Source: JBGPOS01 sp041488155 (lineage in GTDB: Bacteria > Chloroflexota > Dehalococcoidia > Tepidiformales > Tepidiformaceae). From it: DNA of 32,180 bases. Location of the stretch: positions 1 through 32,180 of the forward strand of contig JBGPOS010000044.1 in the NCBI GenBank assembly GCA_041488155.1, read 5' to 3'. Below the pieces are notes generated by a model that had not been told where the DNA came from, ran no database searches, and saw nothing but the letters and a program-made list of their open reading frames with translations. Positions 15,469 to 25,988 of the stretch are shown piece after piece. How positions within the stretch are numbered: position 1 is the stretch's first letter; every line of letters starts with the position of its first letter. A program made the position numbers and the translations under genes.

Positions 15469-16599
15469 CTAGGCGTCCGCCTCCACGTTCACTCCCTGCT
15501 TCGCGAAGTGCGGGATCACGTGCCGTCCAAATAGCTCAATCGACTTCATCGTCTGCTCGTGCGAAGTGGCCCAGAACTGCTTCATGAGCATGAGCTGATC
15601 TACTTTGACTACCCTGAGGATGTCTTCAATCTGGCGAATGCAGGTATCCGGGTCGCCGCAGATCGCTGTCCGGTTTTCTACCATCCAGTCCATCGTGAAC
15701 ATACTGGTGTCGATTGCTTTGGCTGCTGGATCTAGGGCGAAGCCTGGACGCGCGGGGGCGTCTGCGATGCCTTGCGTGGCTGACCGGAGAAGAGCGGCGT
15801 TCTGCCCGGCAATGGACACGTACGACAGGAAGGACCTCTCGGCGTTGCTTCGAGCCCTGGCGTTCGTCTCCGCGCAATGCGCCATGTAGAAGACGGCCTT
15901 CTTGTTGTTGGTCACCGGCCCGATTGGATCAGGATGCTTCGCCGCCTCGTCGTAAACCTCGATCCGTTTAGCCACCTCGTCCGGCGGCGTCGCCACGACC
16001 AGACCGAGGTAACCGATGCCAAGCCTCCCCGGGATGGTGGCGTCTGTAGACGGCATCCACAAAGGAGGATGCGGCTTCTGGATAGGCATCGGGACAACGG
16101 TTCGTTCCGGGATGTCGAAGTAGCGCCCCCTGTGCGAGAACGTGCCGTCCTTGCTCGTCCAAATTGTGAGTAGGATTTCGAGCGCCTCATCGAACCGTGC
16201 CCGGGTCTCCTCCGGCGGGATGCCGAAGCCGCCCAACTCCTGTACCGTCGCTGACCGCCCCATGCCGAGTTCAACGCGCCCCTTACTCAGGATGTCGAGC
16301 GTCGCCACCCGCTCAGCGACCCGCACGGGATGGTTGTAGGGGAACGGCAGCAGCACCACGGCGTGGCCGATGCGCATGGTCGTCGTGAGCTGGCTAAGCG
16401 CCCCGTACAGCACCTCCGGTGCGGAGGAATGTGCGAAGCCGGGCTGGTAGTGGTGCTCGACGCTCCAGAAGTAGGTGAACCCGTTCTTCTCCGCGAACGG
16501 CACCTGCTCCAGTACTTCGTGGAACACCTGGTACTCGCGCTCGCGGTGCTTCAGCGGGCTGTTCACCTGGATCTCATAGAAGATTCCGAAGTCGACCAT
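15469..16599 (-). CDS. LLM class flavin-dependent oxidoreductase (luciferase-like)
   Basis: This 376-aa TIM-barrel monooxygenase is of the bacterial luciferase family and would use FMNH2 (or F420). The N-terminus DFGIFYEIQV is beta-1. FWSVEHHYQPGFAHSSAPEV is the usual EHH loop of alkanal-monooxygenase-like members. RVATLDILSKGRVELGMGRS and FDEALEILLTIW are also standard for the family. I prefer ATG 16599, the Met of MVDFGIF, with GGAGG 4 bases upstream; ATG 16617 would add six residues. It stands alone between the converging glucoamylase gene and the divergent kdp locus. The substrate is unknown. Confidence 0.9.
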   Translation of the reverse strand: MVDFGIFYEIQVNSPLKHREREYQVFHEVLEQVPFAEKNGFTYFWSVEHHYQPGFAHSSAPEVLYGALSQLTTTMRIGHAVVLLPFPYNHPVRVAERVATLDILSKGRVELGMGRSATVQELGGFGIPPEETRARFDEALEILLTIWTSKDGTFSHRGRYFDIPERTVVPMPIQKPHPPLWMPSTDATIPGRLGIGYLGLVVATPPDEVAKRIEVYDEAAKHPDPIGPVTNNKKAVFYMAHCAETNARARSNAERSFLSYVSIAGQNAALLRSATQGIADAPARPGFALDPAAKAIDTSMFTMDWMVENRTAICGDPDTCIRQIEDILRVVKVDQLMLMKQFWATSHEQTMKSIELFGRHVIPHFAKQGVNVEADA

Positions 16600-16938
16600 C
16601 TGCCCTCCGTTAGGCATGACAGGTCTCCGACTGGAGCCTACCTGGCGTCGCGCGGTCCAACGGCGAGAGTAGCGTGATCCTTGCGAATGTCAACGCGAGC
16701 GTCCGAGTTCGTTGATATTTCAACTCGCCAAAGCCTTGCGACGGTTGGGTGTCAATCGCCGAAGTCAATCCCAGTGCGATCGCCGGAGTCAAACCGCAAT
16801 CGCCAGGCTTATGCGGGGCTCTCGAAGGCGAGTCTTAAGACTTCGCTCCGGTCACAGGGCCGACCAAGCCTTCGCCCTCCGATTCTTGCCCGAGGCGGAA
16901 CCCTGCTCGCTCGACTCTCTGTGCGGTAGCCTCTAGCT
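16600..16938. promoter_or_regulatory. 339-bp divergent control region upstream of the kdp sensor kinase
   Basis: There is no credible gene here, only short spurious ORFs. Two features stand out: a perfect 12-bp palindrome AGTCTTAAGACT at 16831-16842, about 97 bp before the kinase start, and three copies of ATCGCC at 16755, 16779 and 16799, the first two inside longer similar blocks (ATCGCCGAAGTCAA and ATCGCCGGAGTCAA). These are candidate binding sites for a regulator of the kdp two-component genes or of the divergent oxidoreductase. No clear sigma70 promoter was identified. Confidence 0.4.
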
Positions 16939-18489
16939 GTGCGACGCATACGCAGTCCCCGGCTGTCTCCCGTGCTTTCTTCACCGCGCGTTGGATGGGC
17001 TGTGGCGCTCGCCAGCTACGCGGCCGTCACGGCCGCCCTCGTCCCGTTCCTCGACGAGGAACAGATTCTGGATGTCGCGCTCATCTATCTGCTCCTCACG
17101 CTCGTGGTTGCCGCCCTCTGGGGCTACTGGGTGGGCCTCGCGGGCGCCCTGCTAGCGGACCTTCTAGTCAATTTCTTCTTCGTCCAGCCGCTCTATACGC
17201 TCACCGTCCAGGAGCCGGCCAACGTGGTCACTCTCGGGATATTCCTGGCGGTGGCTTTGGTGGGGGCGTCGATGCTGGCGCTGCTGAGGAGGCAGGTGCA
17301 AATCACCGCGGCCCGGGCAGCCGAGACGGCGATGCTCCTCAACCTTTCCCAGGAAGTGGCTCGCGCTGTTTCGCCCAGAGATGCCATGGATCGTCTGTGC
17401 TCGGCCGTGTCCCACTCTCTGAAAGCGCGGGGCTGTTCCATCGTCCGGCAGGGAGCCGGCTGGCAGGTTGTCGGGTCTTCGGGAGGCTTCGCCGCGCTCC
17501 CGAGGGAGGAAGAAGCCGTGGCCGAAGAGGCGATTCGTACCGGGGATATTGCCCGGATGGGCCCGATCGGCCGCCTTCGCACGTTCACGAAGGGTGCGAC
17601 GCCGGCGGAACACATTACCACCTTCGTCCCCTTCGGGACGTCCTCCATGGACAAAGGCGTCCTGAGAATTAGCGGCGCAATTGGCGCTTCGCAGTTCGCC
17701 CATGTCGACCAGATACTGCGCGCCTTCGCCGACGAGGCGAGCATGACGGTGACGCGGGCGCGTCTCGCCGAAGAGGCCCGGCGGGTCGATGCCCTGCAAC
17801 GCGCTGATGAGTTCAAGACGGTGCTGCTCTCCAGCGTGTCGCACGACTTGCGGTCCCCGCTCACCGCGATAAAGGCTGCCGTCGGGAGCCTGCGAGACGA
17901 GGAGATGGATTGGTCGGATGAAGACCGGGCCAGCTTCCTCGCGACCATCGAGGGCCAGACTGACCGCCTCACCGCTACTGTGAGCAACATTCTGGAGATG
18001 AGCCGGCTCGAGGGAGGGGCTGTGCGATCGTCGATAGAGTCGATCGAGGTCGTTCTGCTGTTCGACGAGGTCTGCAGGGCCACATCCGAACTCACCGAGG
18101 GTCGCTGCGTGACGCTCGATTGCGCGAGCGGCGTGCGGGTGCGTGCCGACTACGGGCTCCTCCTCCAGTCGCTCGTCAACCTGGTCGAAAACGCTGCAAA
18201 GTACTCGACTGCTGGCGCGCCGATCCAGCTTCGATGCGAGGGAGTGGGGGGCCGGACGCGGCTAACCGTTCGGGACGAAGGCCCCGGGATACCGGAGGGC
18301 GACCTGACACACGTCTTTGAGAAGTTCTATCGTGGGTCGAAGGTGGGTCAGACCAAGGGCAGCGGTCTCGGTCTGGCGATCGTAAAGGCGATGGTCGAGC
18401 TATGCGGGGGCAGCGTGCGAGTGCAGTCCGGACCCGCTGGCACCGAATTCACGATCGAGCTGGCCACCGCCGCTCCGCATAGCTCGTGA
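16939..18489 (+). CDS. kdpD: Membrane sensor histidine kinase, KdpD C-terminal half (DUF4118 + HisKA + HATPase)
   Basis: This 516-aa sensor kinase corresponds to the C-terminal half of KdpD, without the N-terminal KdpD/Usp domains. The N-terminal ~115 residues hold the closely packed membrane spans of the KdpD transmembrane domain, including a FFVQPLYTLTV motif near residues 78-88. A GAF-like region covers about 145-275. The H-box is SSVSHDLRSPLTAIKAAVGS with His302. NLVENAAKYS is the N-box, DEGPGIPEGD the G1 box, and GSGLGLAIVKAMVELCGG the G2 box. GTG 16939 is the start. It overlaps the KdpE gene by 4 bp (GTGA), so this is the cognate pair. The missing N-terminal half is encoded 6 kb downstream (24557-25684). 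It should respond to potassium limitation. Confidence 0.9.
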   Translation: MRRIRSPRLSPVLSSPRVGWAVALASYAAVTAALVPFLDEEQILDVALIYLLLTLVVAALWGYWVGLAGALLADLLVNFFFVQPLYTLTVQEPANVVTLGIFLAVALVGASMLALLRRQVQITAARAAETAMLLNLSQEVARAVSPRDAMDRLCSAVSHSLKARGCSIVRQGAGWQVVGSSGGFAALPREEEAVAEEAIRTGDIARMGPIGRLRTFTKGATPAEHITTFVPFGTSSMDKGVLRISGAIGASQFAHVDQILRAFADEASMTVTRARLAEEARRVDALQRADEFKTVLLSSVSHDLRSPLTAIKAAVGSLRDEEMDWSDEDRASFLATIEGQTDRLTATVSNILEMSRLEGGAVRSSIESIEVVLLFDEVCRATSELTEGRCVTLDCASGVRVRADYGLLLQSLVNLVENAAKYSTAGAPIQLRCEGVGGRTRLTVRDEGPGIPEGDLTHVFEKFYRGSKVGQTKGSGLGLAIVKAMVELCGGSVRVQSGPAGTEFTIELATAAPHSS

Positions 18490-19178
18490 GCGGCGCCCGC
18501 ATCCTCGTAGTGGATGACGACCCGGCGATATTGCGAAGCGTCGGGCGCTCGCTGGCGGCTCGAGACTACGCTGTCCGCGAGCTGGGGTCTGGGACCGACG
18601 TCGTGAGGACGGTGAGGGAGTTCCGGCCAGAGGTGGTGCTCCTCGACCTGATCCTCCCAGATGCTGACGGCATTGAACTGTGCCGGACAATCCGCGCCGT
18701 CGGCCCCACGCCCATCATCGTCCTCAGCGCGATCGGCGATGATGCAAAGAAGGTCGAGGCGCTCGACAGCGGGGCTGACGACTATCTGACAAAGCCGTTC
18801 AGCATGAACGAACTGCTCGCCCGGGTGCGGGTCGCGCTTCGGCGGCAGGCCGGGGCGTCCGGGGAACCAGTCCTGGTGGCCGGAGCGATCCGGATAGACC
18901 TGGCGGCGCGCGGGGTGACGGTCGACGGGACTCCAATCCACCTCACGCCAACCGAGTTCGACCTCTGCCGCCTCCTCGTCCAGGAGCAGGGGCGGTTGCT
19001 CACGCAGCGCTTGATTCTCTCTCGCATCTGGGGGGCAGAAGCCGTCGACGACGCCCATCTCTTGCGCACCTTCGTGCACCAGTTGCGCTCGAAGCTGGGA
19101 GCCGTGTCCGCAGAGGCGGCCGGGTCTATTGTCAACGATCCCGGAGTGGGTTACCGGCTCCAGCTGCCGAAATCCTGA
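18486..19178 (+). CDS. kdpE: OmpR-family response regulator KdpE
   Basis: This 230-aa transcription factor is the probable partner of the overlapping kinase. The receiver domain has the acidic pocket VVDDDP (8-13), phosphoacceptor Asp54 in LLDLILPDADG, a Ser in LSAIGDD (80-86), and Lys103 in LTKPFS. A winged-helix domain follows from about residue 130, with LTPTEFDLCRLLVQ and the recognition region LRTFVHQLRSKLG. It ends with the typical GVGYRLQ. GTG 18486 overlaps the kinase stop. It should activate the kdp structural genes that follow, whose first strong gap is the 183-bp stretch after this gene. Confidence 0.92.
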   Translation: MSGARILVVDDDPAILRSVGRSLAARDYAVRELGSGTDVVRTVREFRPEVVLLDLILPDADGIELCRTIRAVGPTPIIVLSAIGDDAKKVEALDSGADDYLTKPFSMNELLARVRVALRRQAGASGEPVLVAGAIRIDLAARGVTVDGTPIHLTPTEFDLCRLLVQEQGRLLTQRLILSRIWGAEAVDDAHLLRTFVHQLRSKLGAVSAEAAGSIVNDPGVGYRLQLPKS

Positions 19179-19361
19179 CACCATCCGCACGCGCGACTGG
19201 CAGATCCATATTCGGCCCGAATCCGCGGCGCCCTACCGTCTAGAGAGACGCAGGTCGCCCCCTCGTTCGCCCCCTTCAATGGAGGCTCGAGGCCAGGGAA
19301 GCCCCTCAGTGGAAGAGGAACCTGAGCGCCGGGCACCGAAACGGCGTCGAGGTGCAGTGCG
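19179..19361. promoter_or_regulatory. Likely control region between kdpE and the kdp structural genes
   Basis: This 183-bp non-coding gap is the largest inside the kdp locus and the natural place for a KdpE-responsive promoter. I see a short CTCAG/CTGAG stem near 19306-19328 and scattered purine-rich repeats. I do not see a clear -35/-10 pair or an AT-rich KdpE box. I could not match it to a c-di-AMP (ydaO) riboswitch by eye. Confidence 0.3.
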
Positions 19362-19550
19362 GTGGGCACAGTAATCCACCTCCTATACGAGCCGCGCCAA
19401 TACCCGGAAGTCGAGGAATGTCTCAGCGGGATTCGCGACCACGTCGACCGCGGCTGGCAGGTCTCGGAGATCCGCGGTTCGGGCAAGGGGCCGTACTTCG
19501 TCCTTTTCCGGAGGGAGGAACCCGATGAGCGTCTCCGTCCTGCTCGTTGA
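19362..19550 (+). CDS. 62-aa protein of unknown function in the kdp locus
   Basis: I do not recognise this small soluble protein. It starts at GTG 19362 with GAGG about 9 bases upstream. It reads as an ordered alpha/beta mini-domain: a beta strand TVIHLLYEP, a helix with PEVEECLSGIRDHV, a GWQVSEIRGSG strand and a final PYFVLFRRE strand. Codon use matches its neighbours. Its 3' end overlaps the stand-alone receiver gene by 26 bp, so the two are likely translated together. The location suggests a role in potassium signalling, but no function is claimed. Confidence 0.6.
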   Translation: MGTVIHLLYEPRQYPEVEECLSGIRDHVDRGWQVSEIRGSGKGPYFVLFRREEPDERLRPAR

Positions 19551-19914
19551 CGACGAAGCCCCGATCGCCGAGGTCCTGTCGCGGTCGTTGAGGCGTCGGG
19601 GCTTCGCTGTTCGCGTCGAAATGACCGGCAAAGACGCGTTGCTGGCGCTCGCCGAAGAGATCCCGGACGTACTCGTGCTCGACATCAATCTTCCTGATCT
19701 CACCGGCTGGGAAGTGCTTCGTCGCCTTTCGACGGTGGACCGCGAGCGGGTGCCGATCATCGTCTTTTCGGCTTCACCGCTGTCACCCAGCCGGGTCGAG
19801 GAGTTCCAGCCCAACGGCGTGCTCGTCAAACCGTTCCCCGTCGACGCCCTGGTGCGGCTGATCCTTGAAGTCGCGCCGCCGGCCGAAGTTCATACCAACC
19901 ATCGGAGGGGGTAA
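19525..19914 (+). CDS. Stand-alone receiver-domain response regulator
   Basis: This 129-aa protein is a single CheY-like receiver without an output domain. The acidic pair is in LLVDDEAP (6-13), the phosphoacceptor is Asp53 in LVLDINLPDL, a Ser follows in IIVFSASPL (78-86), and the conserved Lys102 lies in LVKPFP. ATG 19525 has GGAGGGAGGAA upstream. It sits between kdpE and kdpF, and overlaps the 62-aa gene. A receiver inside a kdp operon is not part of the standard KdpDE scheme. It could be a phosphate sink or a second target of the split kinase, or could act on the pump directly. Confidence 0.88.
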   Translation: MSVSVLLVDDEAPIAEVLSRSLRRRGFAVRVEMTGKDALLALAEEIPDVLVLDINLPDLTGWEVLRRLSTVDRERVPIIVFSASPLSPSRVEEFQPNGVLVKPFPVDALVRLILEVAPPAEVHTNHRRG

Positions 19915-19917
19915 GAC

Positions 19918-20001
19918 GTGCCTGACCTTGGGTTCGTCGGACTGGCTTTCGGTTCGTTCGTGTTGTTCTACCTCGCGGCCGAGTTCCTGAGAAAGGTTTG
20001 A
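19918..20001 (+). CDS. 27-aa single-span membrane peptide upstream of kdpF
   Basis: GTG 19918 follows GGAGGGGG by 7 bases, and the stop lies 1 base before the kdpF start. The peptide has an acidic start (MPDLGF), one hydrophobic span of about 18 residues and a charged end (EFLRKV). It resembles KdpF in size and layout but lacks the RPE ending of KdpF. It may be a second small subunit that stabilises the Kdp complex. The assignment is inferred from position and composition. Confidence 0.6.
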   Translation: MPDLGFVGLAFGSFVLFYLAAEFLRKV

Positions 20002-20002
20002 G

Positions 20003-20092
20003 ATGGACGCTGAGAACCTGATCGCGCTGATCATCGCCGCCGTTGTCGGCCTCTACGTGCTGTATTGCCTCTTCCGGCCTGAAGACCTGTAA
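20003..20092 (+). CDS. kdpF: Potassium-transporting ATPase subunit KdpF
   Basis: This 29-aa membrane peptide begins MDAENLIALIIAA and ends LFRPEDL, the usual KdpF pattern of one transmembrane helix followed by RPE. ATG 20003 comes 1 base after the upstream stop. KdpF stabilises the KdpABC complex in other bacteria. KdpA begins 13 bases after its stop. Confidence 0.9.
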   Translation: MDAENLIALIIAAVVGLYVLYCLFRPEDL

Positions 20093-20105
20093 GGCGGACC
20101 CGAAC

Positions 20106-21833
20106 ATGACCCCGCAAGACATCGGCTACCTCGCCTTCTATGTCATCGTCCTCGTCGCCCTGGCGAAACCGCTGGGACTCTACATGACGGCGGTCTACGA
20201 AGGCCGCCGCACGTGGCTCCACCCGGTGATGGGCCCGGTGGAGAGGGGCATCTACCGTGTCTCGGGTATCCGGGCCGACTCGGAACAGGACTGGAAACGG
20301 TACACCCTGGCGATCCTGGCCTTCAGCCTCGCCGGATTGGGTCTCTTGTACGCGATTCTGAGGCTGCAGGGCTATCTGCCTCTCAATCCCGAGGGTCTGG
20401 AAGGGCTCAAGCCGAGCCTTGCTTTCAACACCTCCGTGAGCTTCATCACCAACACGAACTGGCAAGCCTACGGCGGCGAGACAACGCTGAGCTACTTTTC
20501 GCAGATGGTAGGGCTCACCTTCCAGAACTTCGTGTCCGCGGCTGCCGGGATGGCGGTGCTCGTGGCCCTCATCCGGGGGTTGGCTCGCCATTCAGCGAAC
20601 ACCGTCGGCAACTTCTGGGTGGACCTCACGCGGAGCGTGCTCTACATCCTTCTGCCGTTGTCGCTGGTGGTCGCTGTGTTCCTGATTTCCCAGGGCGTCA
20701 TCCAGAACTTCAGCTCGTACAAGGAAGTAACGACGCTGGAAGGCACCAAGCAACTCTTCGCGCTGGGACCCGCGGCCTCGCAGATCGCGATCAAACAGCT
20801 TGGCACGAACGGCGGCGGGTTCTTCAACGTGAACTCGGCCCACCCGTTTGAGAACCCAACGGCCTGGTCGAACCTCGTGGAGATGTTGGCCATCCTCCTC
20901 ATCCCCGCCGGCCTGGTCTACATGTACGGCAAGATGGTCGGCTCGACGCGGCACGGCTGGGTGGTCCTCGGCGTGATGACCGCTTTTCTCATTGTGGGAG
21001 CTGTCGTCTCTAACGTGGCCGAGCAGTCGGGCAACCCCAGCGTGGAAGACCTCGGCATCACGAGTTCCGCGGGGTCCGGCCAGCCAGGCGGCAACATGGA
21101 GGGCAAGGAGACGCGTTTCGGGATCGGCCAATCTACCCTCTGGGCGACGACGACGACTCTCGCCTCGAACGGCTCCGTCAACAGCATGCACGACAGCTAC
21201 ACGCCGATCGGCGGGCTGGTGCCTCTCGCGAACATTCAGACGAGCGAGATCATCTTCGGAGGCGTTGGCTCGGGGATGTACGGCATGGCGCTCTACATCC
21301 TCCTTGCCGTGTTCGTCGCCGGACTCATGGTCGGCAGAACGCCCGAGTACCTTGGAAAGAAAATCGAAGCCCGCGAGATAAAGGCCGCGATGGTGGCTCT
21401 GCTCTCGTTCTCATTGGTCCTACTCGGCTTTGCCGCCATAGGTTCCGTGAACGCTTTCGGCACGGACACACTCAACAACGGAGGACCGCACGGCTTCTCG
21501 GAGATTCTCTACGCCTTCAGTTCGGGGGCCGGCAATAATGGCTCCGCCTTCGCCGGACTAGGAGCGAACACCACCTTCTACAACCTCGGGATCGGGATCT
21601 GCATGCTCGTGGGCCGGTTCCTGTTCATCGTCCCGGTGATGGTGATAGCGGGGACGATGGTCCAGAAGAAGCGAGTCGCTCCGGGGCCGGGCACCTTCCC
21701 GACGGACGGTCTCCTGTTCGGCGGCTTGCTGGCCGGGGTCATCGTCGTCGTTGGGCTCCTGACCTTCTTCCCCGCTCTTTCGCTGGGGCCAATCGTCGAG
21801 CACCTCGCCATGCGCGACGGAACGCTTTTCTAA
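20106..21833 (+). CDS. kdpA: Potassium-transporting ATPase subunit KdpA (K+ channel-like subunit)
   Basis: This 575-aa polytopic membrane protein selects and binds K+ in the KdpFABC pump. The pore-loop motifs are intact: NTSVSFITNTNWQAYGGE, then GTNGGGFFNVNSAHPFENPT, with a later AFSSGAGNNGSAFAGL. These correspond to the four selectivity-filter repeats of the superfamily of K+ transporters. ATG 20106 is chosen over longer in-frame starts because AAGGCGG precedes it and MTPQDIGYLAFYV begins the first membrane span. The length is a little above the ~557 residues of E. coli. KdpB starts 12 bases after its stop. Confidence 0.97.
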   Translation: MTPQDIGYLAFYVIVLVALAKPLGLYMTAVYEGRRTWLHPVMGPVERGIYRVSGIRADSEQDWKRYTLAILAFSLAGLGLLYAILRLQGYLPLNPEGLEGLKPSLAFNTSVSFITNTNWQAYGGETTLSYFSQMVGLTFQNFVSAAAGMAVLVALIRGLARHSANTVGNFWVDLTRSVLYILLPLSLVVAVFLISQGVIQNFSSYKEVTTLEGTKQLFALGPAASQIAIKQLGTNGGGFFNVNSAHPFENPTAWSNLVEMLAILLIPAGLVYMYGKMVGSTRHGWVVLGVMTAFLIVGAVVSNVAEQSGNPSVEDLGITSSAGSGQPGGNMEGKETRFGIGQSTLWATTTTLASNGSVNSMHDSYTPIGGLVPLANIQTSEIIFGGVGSGMYGMALYILLAVFVAGLMVGRTPEYLGKKIEAREIKAAMVALLSFSLVLLGFAAIGSVNAFGTDTLNNGGPHGFSEILYAFSSGAGNNGSAFAGLGANTTFYNLGIGICMLVGRFLFIVPVMVIAGTMVQKKRVAPGPGTFPTDGLLFGGLLAGVIVVVGLLTFFPALSLGPIVEHLAMRDGTLF

Positions 21834-21845
21834 GGAGGGCGACAG

Positions 21846-23903
<2,058 letters not shown>

Positions 23904-23918
23904 TCGGAGGGATCAATC

Positions 23919-24560
23919 GTGGGAAACTCCTGGCGCATCGCTCGCGACGAACTGCGGCCGTTGGCCGCCGTCACCGCCGCCCTCGTCGTGATCACCGCGC
24001 TACTCTACCCCCTGGCTGTGACTGCCGTTGGCCAGGCCGTCTTCAATCGCCAGGCGAATGGCAGTCTCCTTACCCTGGGGGGGAAGAGCGTAGGTTCGAG
24101 CGTTATCGGACAGAGCTTCAGCGGTGCGCAATACTTTCACGGGCGGCCCTCGTCGGCCGGTGACGGGTACGACGCAGCCAAGTCGAGCGGGTCGAACCTG
24201 GGTCCCACGAGCGACAAGTTGATAAACGGGGTGCACGATCCCGCGAACCCGGAGGGCGATTTCGATGGGCTCAAAGACCGGGTCGCGGCCTTCCGCCTCG
24301 AGAACGGCCTCTCGAGCGACGTGCAGACTCCGGCGGATGCGGTGACGGCCTCCGCCAGCGGACTCGACCCCCACGTGAGCCCCGCCACCGCTCGCCTGCA
24401 AATCGCCCGCGTGGCGCGCGCTCGAGGCGCCCAGGAAGCGGACATCCGCGCCCTTGTCGATAAGTACACTGAGGGACCGGGCCTCGGATTCATCGGACAG
24501 TCCCGAGTCAATGTCCTCAAGCTCAATATCGCGCTCGACAAGAGCTTTCCGACCCCGTGA
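23919..24560 (+). CDS. kdpC: Potassium-transporting ATPase subunit KdpC
   Basis: This 213-aa subunit has one N-terminal membrane helix (about residues 15-38) and a periplasmic/peripheral domain. It assists K+ pumping and nucleotide binding in the KdpFABC complex. Diagnostic stretches are the SVIGQSFSGAQYFHGRPSS region (about residues 60-80), SGSNLGPTS, and DPHVSPATARLQIARVARAR (about 150-169). GTG 23919 follows CGGAGGGATCAATC. The size is slightly above the E. coli protein (190 aa). Its stop overlaps the following KdpD N-terminal gene by 4 bp (GTGA). Confidence 0.95.
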   Translation: MGNSWRIARDELRPLAAVTAALVVITALLYPLAVTAVGQAVFNRQANGSLLTLGGKSVGSSVIGQSFSGAQYFHGRPSSAGDGYDAAKSSGSNLGPTSDKLINGVHDPANPEGDFDGLKDRVAAFRLENGLSSDVQTPADAVTASASGLDPHVSPATARLQIARVARARGAQEADIRALVDKYTEGPGLGFIGQSRVNVLKLNIALDKSFPTP

Positions 24561-25684
24561 AACCCAACGGTGACCGCCGGCCCGACCCCGACGCCCTCCT
24601 CGAGAAGCTGCAGAGGCAGGAGGAGCGGTCCGCGCGGGGCCACTTGCGGCTCTACCTTGGCGCTGCCCCGGGCGTCGGGAAGACGTATGCAATGTTGCAG
24701 GAAGGCCAGCGTCGGAGGAAGCGAGGGACCGACGTCGTCGTCGGCTTCGCAGAAACCTACGGACGGCCTTTGACAATCGAAGCCATGGAGGGTCTTGAGG
24801 TCGTCCCGAGGAAGCATATCGAGTATCGCGGTGTGGTCCTCGAGGAGATGAACACCGAGGCAGTGATTGCCCGCCGGCCGGCGGTCGCGCTCGTGGACGA
24901 GTTGGCCCATACAAACGCCCCGGGGTCCAAGCACGCAACGCGTTGGCAAGACGTAGAGGAGATCCGGGACGCTGGCATCCTCGTCATCTCCACACTCAAC
25001 ATCCAGCACCTCGAGAGCCTCAACGACGTCGTCGCAGGAATTACCGGGGTCCGGGTTCGAGAGACAGTCCCCGACGCTGTTGTCGATAATGCCGACGAAG
25101 TCGAAGTCGTCGACATGTCGCCCCAGGCGCTGCGATCGCGAATGCGGCACGGCAATATCTACCCGCCGGAACAGGCCGGTCAGGCGCTGCAGGGGTTCTT
25201 CCGGGAGGGGAACCTGGCGGCGTTGCGCGAGCTCGTCCTCAAGCGGGTGGCTCTTGAGGTCGACCAGCAGCTCACCGAGTACATGCAGGAGCATCGCCTG
25301 GAGGGCTGGGAAGCCGGCGAACGCTGCCTCGTGTTGCTCGACAACAGTGCTGCGTCTGAAGTCGCAGTACGCCGAGCGTGGCGGCTTGCCCACGCCGTCG
25401 ATGGAGAACTGATTGTGGCTTACCCTGCGCCGCTCCTCAGCGAACAAGGCATGACGCACATTCTTACCGTGGCGATGGACCTCAACGCCCGATTACACGA
25501 GTTGCCCGGCATCGATCTCCTGAAGGAACTGAGTCAGATCATCTCAACCGAGAACGTGGTTCACGTGACCCTGCTCTCCCGGCCGGCGAAGCGCCTGGCG
25601 CCCCTCCAGCGCCGCTCTCTCGCGGAGCGGCTCCTTCAGGTCCATCCCCACCTTGACGTGCATCTGGTCGGCCCGCGCGATTAG
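24557..25684 (+). CDS. kdpD: Stand-alone KdpD N-terminal sensor protein (KdpD + Usp domains)
   Basis: This 375-aa soluble protein equals the N-terminal half of KdpD and has no kinase core. The KdpD domain (residues 1-230) contains Walker A LGAAPGVGKTY with Lys42 and the Walker B-like VALVDELAHTNAPGSKH, with ETYGRPLT between them. A universal-stress-like domain follows (about 250-375), starting GERCLVLLDNSA. GTG 24557 overlaps the kdpC stop. The membrane and kinase half is a separate gene at 16939-18489. A truncated KdpD after kdpC is known in cyanobacteria such as Anabaena. Here it probably acts in trans on the separate kinase, sensing cytoplasmic K+, ATP or c-di-AMP; that is inference. Confidence 0.92.
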   Translation: MKPNGDRRPDPDALLEKLQRQEERSARGHLRLYLGAAPGVGKTYAMLQEGQRRRKRGTDVVVGFAETYGRPLTIEAMEGLEVVPRKHIEYRGVVLEEMNTEAVIARRPAVALVDELAHTNAPGSKHATRWQDVEEIRDAGILVISTLNIQHLESLNDVVAGITGVRVRETVPDAVVDNADEVEVVDMSPQALRSRMRHGNIYPPEQAGQALQGFFREGNLAALRELVLKRVALEVDQQLTEYMQEHRLEGWEAGERCLVLLDNSAASEVAVRRAWRLAHAVDGELIVAYPAPLLSEQGMTHILTVAMDLNARLHELPGIDLLKELSQIISTENVVHVTLLSRPAKRLAPLQRRSLAERLLQVHPHLDVHLVGPRD

Positions 25685-25988
25685 ACGGCGCCATCGGCCG
25701 AGCAGCGAATCGTTCCGAGCGACAAACGAACGAAGTTCCTGATGAGGCCCCTCAAGCTTCCCGGACCTCGCGTCGGTTGATGCCGCTTGGTCGAATTCGA
25801 CGGCCCCGCGGAGTCTCAACGCGAGCCGCCTCGGCGCTCTTGGGGTTAGAGGACGGCAGACCATTCGACCTGCACCTTAGCCCTCGGTGTAGTCGCTCGC
25901 GCCGGAGAACTCAATCAAGATCGCCGCGACTTTTCGCTGTCAACCTGGAGTTGGAACCCGACTTTCAACCTATTTGCTTGCTTGGTAG
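25685..25988. other. 304-bp non-coding stretch after the kdp operon
   Basis: I see no gene with support in either strand. The only notable element is a perfect 12-bp palindrome GTCGAATTCGAC at 25790-25801. No terminator hairpin with a T-tract was found after the last kdp gene. Confidence 0.4.

Noticed and set aside
16712..16936. 74-codon plus-strand ORF just before the kdp kinase
   Set aside because: It is Arg/Ser/Leu-rich and low in order, has no ribosome-binding site, and its sequence contains the repeats and palindrome better read as regulatory DNA.
19179..19361. c-di-AMP (ydaO-type) riboswitch before the kdp structural genes
   Set aside because: The location is attractive because such riboswitches can control kdp, but I could not match the conserved core by eye. 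A covariance-model search (Rfam ydaO-yuaA) would decide.
25685..25988. tRNA gene or integrase attachment site after the kdp operon
   Set aside because: GTCGAATTCGAC looks superficially like a T-arm, but there is no acceptor stem, anticodon arm or GTTCGAATC motif.
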